Source of the DNA: Merismopedia glauca CCAP 1448/3 | Lineage (GTDB): Bacteria; Cyanobacteriota; Cyanobacteriia; Cyanobacteriales; CCAP-1448 | Length of the DNA: 33,531 bases | NCBI RefSeq assembly: GCF_003003775.1 | Contig: NZ_PVWJ01000053.1 | Location: 1 to 33,531 of the forward strand | Direction: 5' to 3' | Part shown: positions 32,176 through 33,531 of the stretch, in pieces | How positions within the stretch are numbered: position 1 is the stretch's first letter | How the letters are laid out: each line of letters begins with the position of its first letter | Program-made: the position numbers and the translations under genes | Notes under the pieces: model-generated | The model's database searches: none | Seen by the model: only the letters and a program-made list of their open reading frames with translations | What the model was told of the DNA's origin: nothing

Positions 32176-32937
32176 GTGTCAAATCCAGCCGAAAGTACCA
32201 TTTCCGCCGTCTTTAAAGAGCAAGAGCAAATTGATGGAGTGGTTCGGAAATTATTAGACAAAGGTATATCCCGCGATGATATATCTGTCATGGGAAGCAA
32301 GTTTCAATCAGAAACCCGGATTGCAGGTTTCATCACTAAAAAAGATGTCATTTTCGGGGGTTTGCGTCAAGGAGCTATTTTTGGTTCCTTATTCGGTTCA
32401 TTACTAGGTTTACTATCTGGTGTAGGTGTCCTATTTATCCCCTTCGTTGGTCCAATCGTTGCAGCAGGACCGATTGGTGCTGCACTACTAGGAGCCGCTA
32501 GCGGTGCTTTAGCTGGTAGCGCTGGTGCTGGTTTAGCTTCTGTATTAGTCACATTAGGAATGCCAGAAGATAAAGCCGCTATCTACGCTACACGCTTAGA
32601 AGCTGGCGAATTTATGGTCATGGTGGAAGTACCTGCTGATAAAAGCGGTGAAATCCAAATGCTGCTAGAAAGTGCTGGTGGGGAGGAGGTTCATGCAGCA
32701 GAGATGAAGCTACCTCGTGCTTGTAAAGGTCGCTGCAATAGCGTAACCGATTTATCTCCCGAAATTCGCTCTCACCTTTCGGAAGAGGCTCAGAAAACCT
32801 TTATGGAGCGCTACAATGCTTCTTTAGACGAAAGCGATGATGAGGTTAAAGCGGAGCAAACTGCTTGGAATGCCATTCACGACCAGTATGATGAAGACGA
32901 AAGTGGTATTTGGTCAAAAGCTAAAGTCGCCGTTTAG
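32176..32937 (+). CDS. Stress protein with glycine-zipper membrane segment and ChaB domain
   Basis: A protein of about 253 residues. The N-terminus (about 1-65) resembles the general stress protein 17M-type domain ([24 protein letters not shown]). A long Gly/Ala-rich hydrophobic stretch (about 70-125, [12 protein letters not shown]) may insert in a membrane. The C-terminus (about 180-250) matches Cha[23 protein letters not shown] and [15 protein letters not shown]. The start is GTG at 32176, with an AGGAGA Shine-Dalgarno sequence 7 bases upstream; the frame also opens at TTG 32152 but that has no such support. Function is unknown; dps lies 69 bases upstream on the same strand and a shared stress role is an inference. 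Confidence 0.8.
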   Translation: MSNPAESTISAVFKEQEQIDGVVRKLLDKGISRDDISVMGSKFQSETRIAGFITKKDVIFGGLRQGAIFGSLFGSLLGLLSGVGVLFIPFVGPIVAAGPIGAALLGAASGALAGSAGAGLASVLVTLGMPEDKAAIYATRLEAGEFMVMVEVPADKSGEIQMLLESAGGEEVHAAEMKLPRACKGRCNSVTDLSPEIRSHLSEEAQKTFMERYNASLDESDDEVKAEQTAWNAIHDQYDEDESGIWSKAKVAV

Positions 32938-32944
32938 TACAGAC

Positions 32945-33136
32945 AGGACTTACGCAAATTACCAAATTCTACACTATATGTAGAGTAGGGTACGCATCGC
33001 CTACTTTATACCAATTCTTGAAATTCACGCTACAGATCCAAACGTAGAGACGTTGCAATGCAACGTCTCTACACACCAATTATGTAGCACAACAAAATGA
33101 AAATGGTATTACCTATAGTGTCTCTGCGTAAGTCCT
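32945..33136. mobile_element. MITE-like element, 192 bp
   Basis: Perfect 12-base inverted termini AGGACTTACGCA (32945-32956) and TGCGTAAGTCCT (33125-33136) bound a non-coding stretch between two genes. There is no transposase gene. It contains a nested repeat (33011-33109), a 29-base palindrome (33044-33072), and an AGTAGG/CCTACT dyad (32984-33005). No target-site duplication is evident. It would be moved in trans by a transposase that recognises ACTTACGC-type ends. Confidence 0.75.
33011..33109. repeat. Dispersed repeat, copy B, with intact palindrome
   Basis: It matches the copy at 15870-15957, with a 34-base identical 3' block. Its centre holds a perfect palindrome: 14-base arms GTAGAGACGTTGCA (33044-33057) and TGCAACGTCTCTAC (33059-33072) around one A. 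The outer ends (CCAATT and AATGGTAT) are imperfect inverted repeats. It lies wholly inside the 32945-33136 MITE-like element, so it may have inserted into it. Confidence 0.85.
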
Positions 33137-33217
33137 AACAGATTTATTTTATTAGATAGATACCTACCAAATCCCTCATAATTTGGTAGGTATTCAGTTT
33201 TTTTACGTTATAAATGT

Positions 33218-33531
33218 CTATTTTATATATTGAGAATTAGCTACTAGTTTGTCGAGCAAACACTGAGCAATTCGATGTGCTGCGCCTGGTTCGCCCATGC
33301 GTTTAATGCCATTATTAGCGATCGCACTCCAAATTTCTGGTTTTCCTAATAAAGTATTAATAGTTATTCCAACTCGATCTGGCTGTTCTACTAAAATAAC
33401 TGAATTACCTAAAAGACGGGTTTGAGCTTCAGCAAATTGAGGCGTAAATTGAGGCCCTTTTCCAGGCATGATAATTGCTGGTTTGCCTAAACCAACAAAT
33501 TGTTCGGTTGCTGTACCCGCCATAGCAATGG
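33218..33531 (-). CDS. Lipid-A-disaccharide synthase-related protein (partial, C-terminus)
   Basis: The final 104 codons of a gene whose 5' part lies beyond the right edge; the frame continues through the edge as ...IAMAGTATEQ. The segment AGTATEQFVGLGKPAIIMPGKGPQF resembles the C-terminal nucleotide-sugar binding half of LpxB/MurG-type GT-B glycosyltransferases, most like the LpxB-related TIGR03492 family of cyanobacteria. The C-terminal helix (GAAHRIAQCLLDKL) is typical. The first Met in the window (33523) is internal, not a start. Sugar donor and acceptor are unknown. Confidence 0.8.
   Translation of the reverse strand, partial: IAMAGTATEQFVGLGKPAIIMPGKGPQFTPQFAEAQTRLLGNSVILVEQPDRVGITINTLLGKPEIWSAIANNGIKRMGEPGAAHRIAQCLLDKLVANSQYIK

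Noticed and set aside
32367-32552. Ala/Pro-rich 61-codon frame on the minus strand
   Set aside because: It is the complement of the glycine/alanine-rich membrane segment of the ChaB-domain gene; a composition artefact.
32945-33136. Insertion sequence with transposase
   Set aside because: The element is only 192 bases and contains no open frame long enough for a transposase.

Overview
This window reads as a piece of a cyanobacterial chromosome. The octamer GCGATCGC (the HIP1 palindrome, highly over-represented in many cyanobacteria) recurs throughout, coding sequence is moderately AT-rich, and several genes belong to families best known from cyanobacteria: RelN/RelE, Uma2, DUF2358, a caspase-STAND-WD40 giant, an ArsA-like ATPase with a C-terminal HSP20-like domain, and a TIGR03492-like glycosyltransferase. 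Genus cannot be fixed from the sequence alone. Bases 1-19 match the Tn5/Nextera mosaic-end adapter, so the left edge is an untrimmed contig end.

Layout. (1) 133-6986, minus strand: a small lipid/peptide biosynthesis operon, fatty acyl-AMP ligase > acyl-CoA dehydrogenase-like protein > acyl carrier protein > condensation-PCP protein, followed by a secreted beta-propeller protein. It has no adenylation domain, ketosynthase or thioesterase. (2) 7125-10435, minus: a zinc-ribbon/PP2C phosphatase and an FHA/Ser-Thr kinase with a 20-base gap, probably an opposed signalling pair; the phosphatase seems to carry a degenerate kinase-like domain. (3) 10589-12790, minus: a transketolase/phosphoketolase-family thiamine enzyme. 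(4) 13013-15803: a partner-switching module of HATPase anti-sigma-type kinase, HPt protein, receiver-PP2C (RsbU-like) phosphatase and STAS antagonist. (5) 16062-21347, plus: a 1761-residue caspase, STAND ATPase and 14-blade WD40 protein. (6) 21442-23986, plus: an accessory island with HicBA, RelNE, a DUF2283 protein, a Uma2 nuclease-like protein and a DUF2358 protein. (7) 24031-25203, plus: ArsA/GET3-like ATPase. (8) 25271-27408, minus: two tandem paralogous coiled-coil proteins. (9) 27745-28689, minus: a predicted outer-membrane beta-barrel resembling PagL/acyloxyacyl hydrolase. (10) 29064-30044, plus: YegS/DagK-like lipid kinase. (11) 30365-32937, plus: a stress cluster of two small secreted hydrophilic proteins, Dps, and a glycine-zipper/ChaB protein. 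(12) 32945-33136: a MITE-like element with a nested repeat that also occurs at 15870-15957. (13) The 3' part of a lipid-A-disaccharide-synthase-related gene, cut by the right edge.

Most distinctive for follow-up: the adenylation-less FAAL/dehydrogenase/ACP/C-PCP operon, the giant caspase-STAND protein with a probable second, dead caspase-like fold next to two toxin-antitoxin pairs, the probable pseudokinase inside the PP2C phosphatase, and the tandem coiled-coil pair. All functions are read from motifs by eye; no database search was possible.
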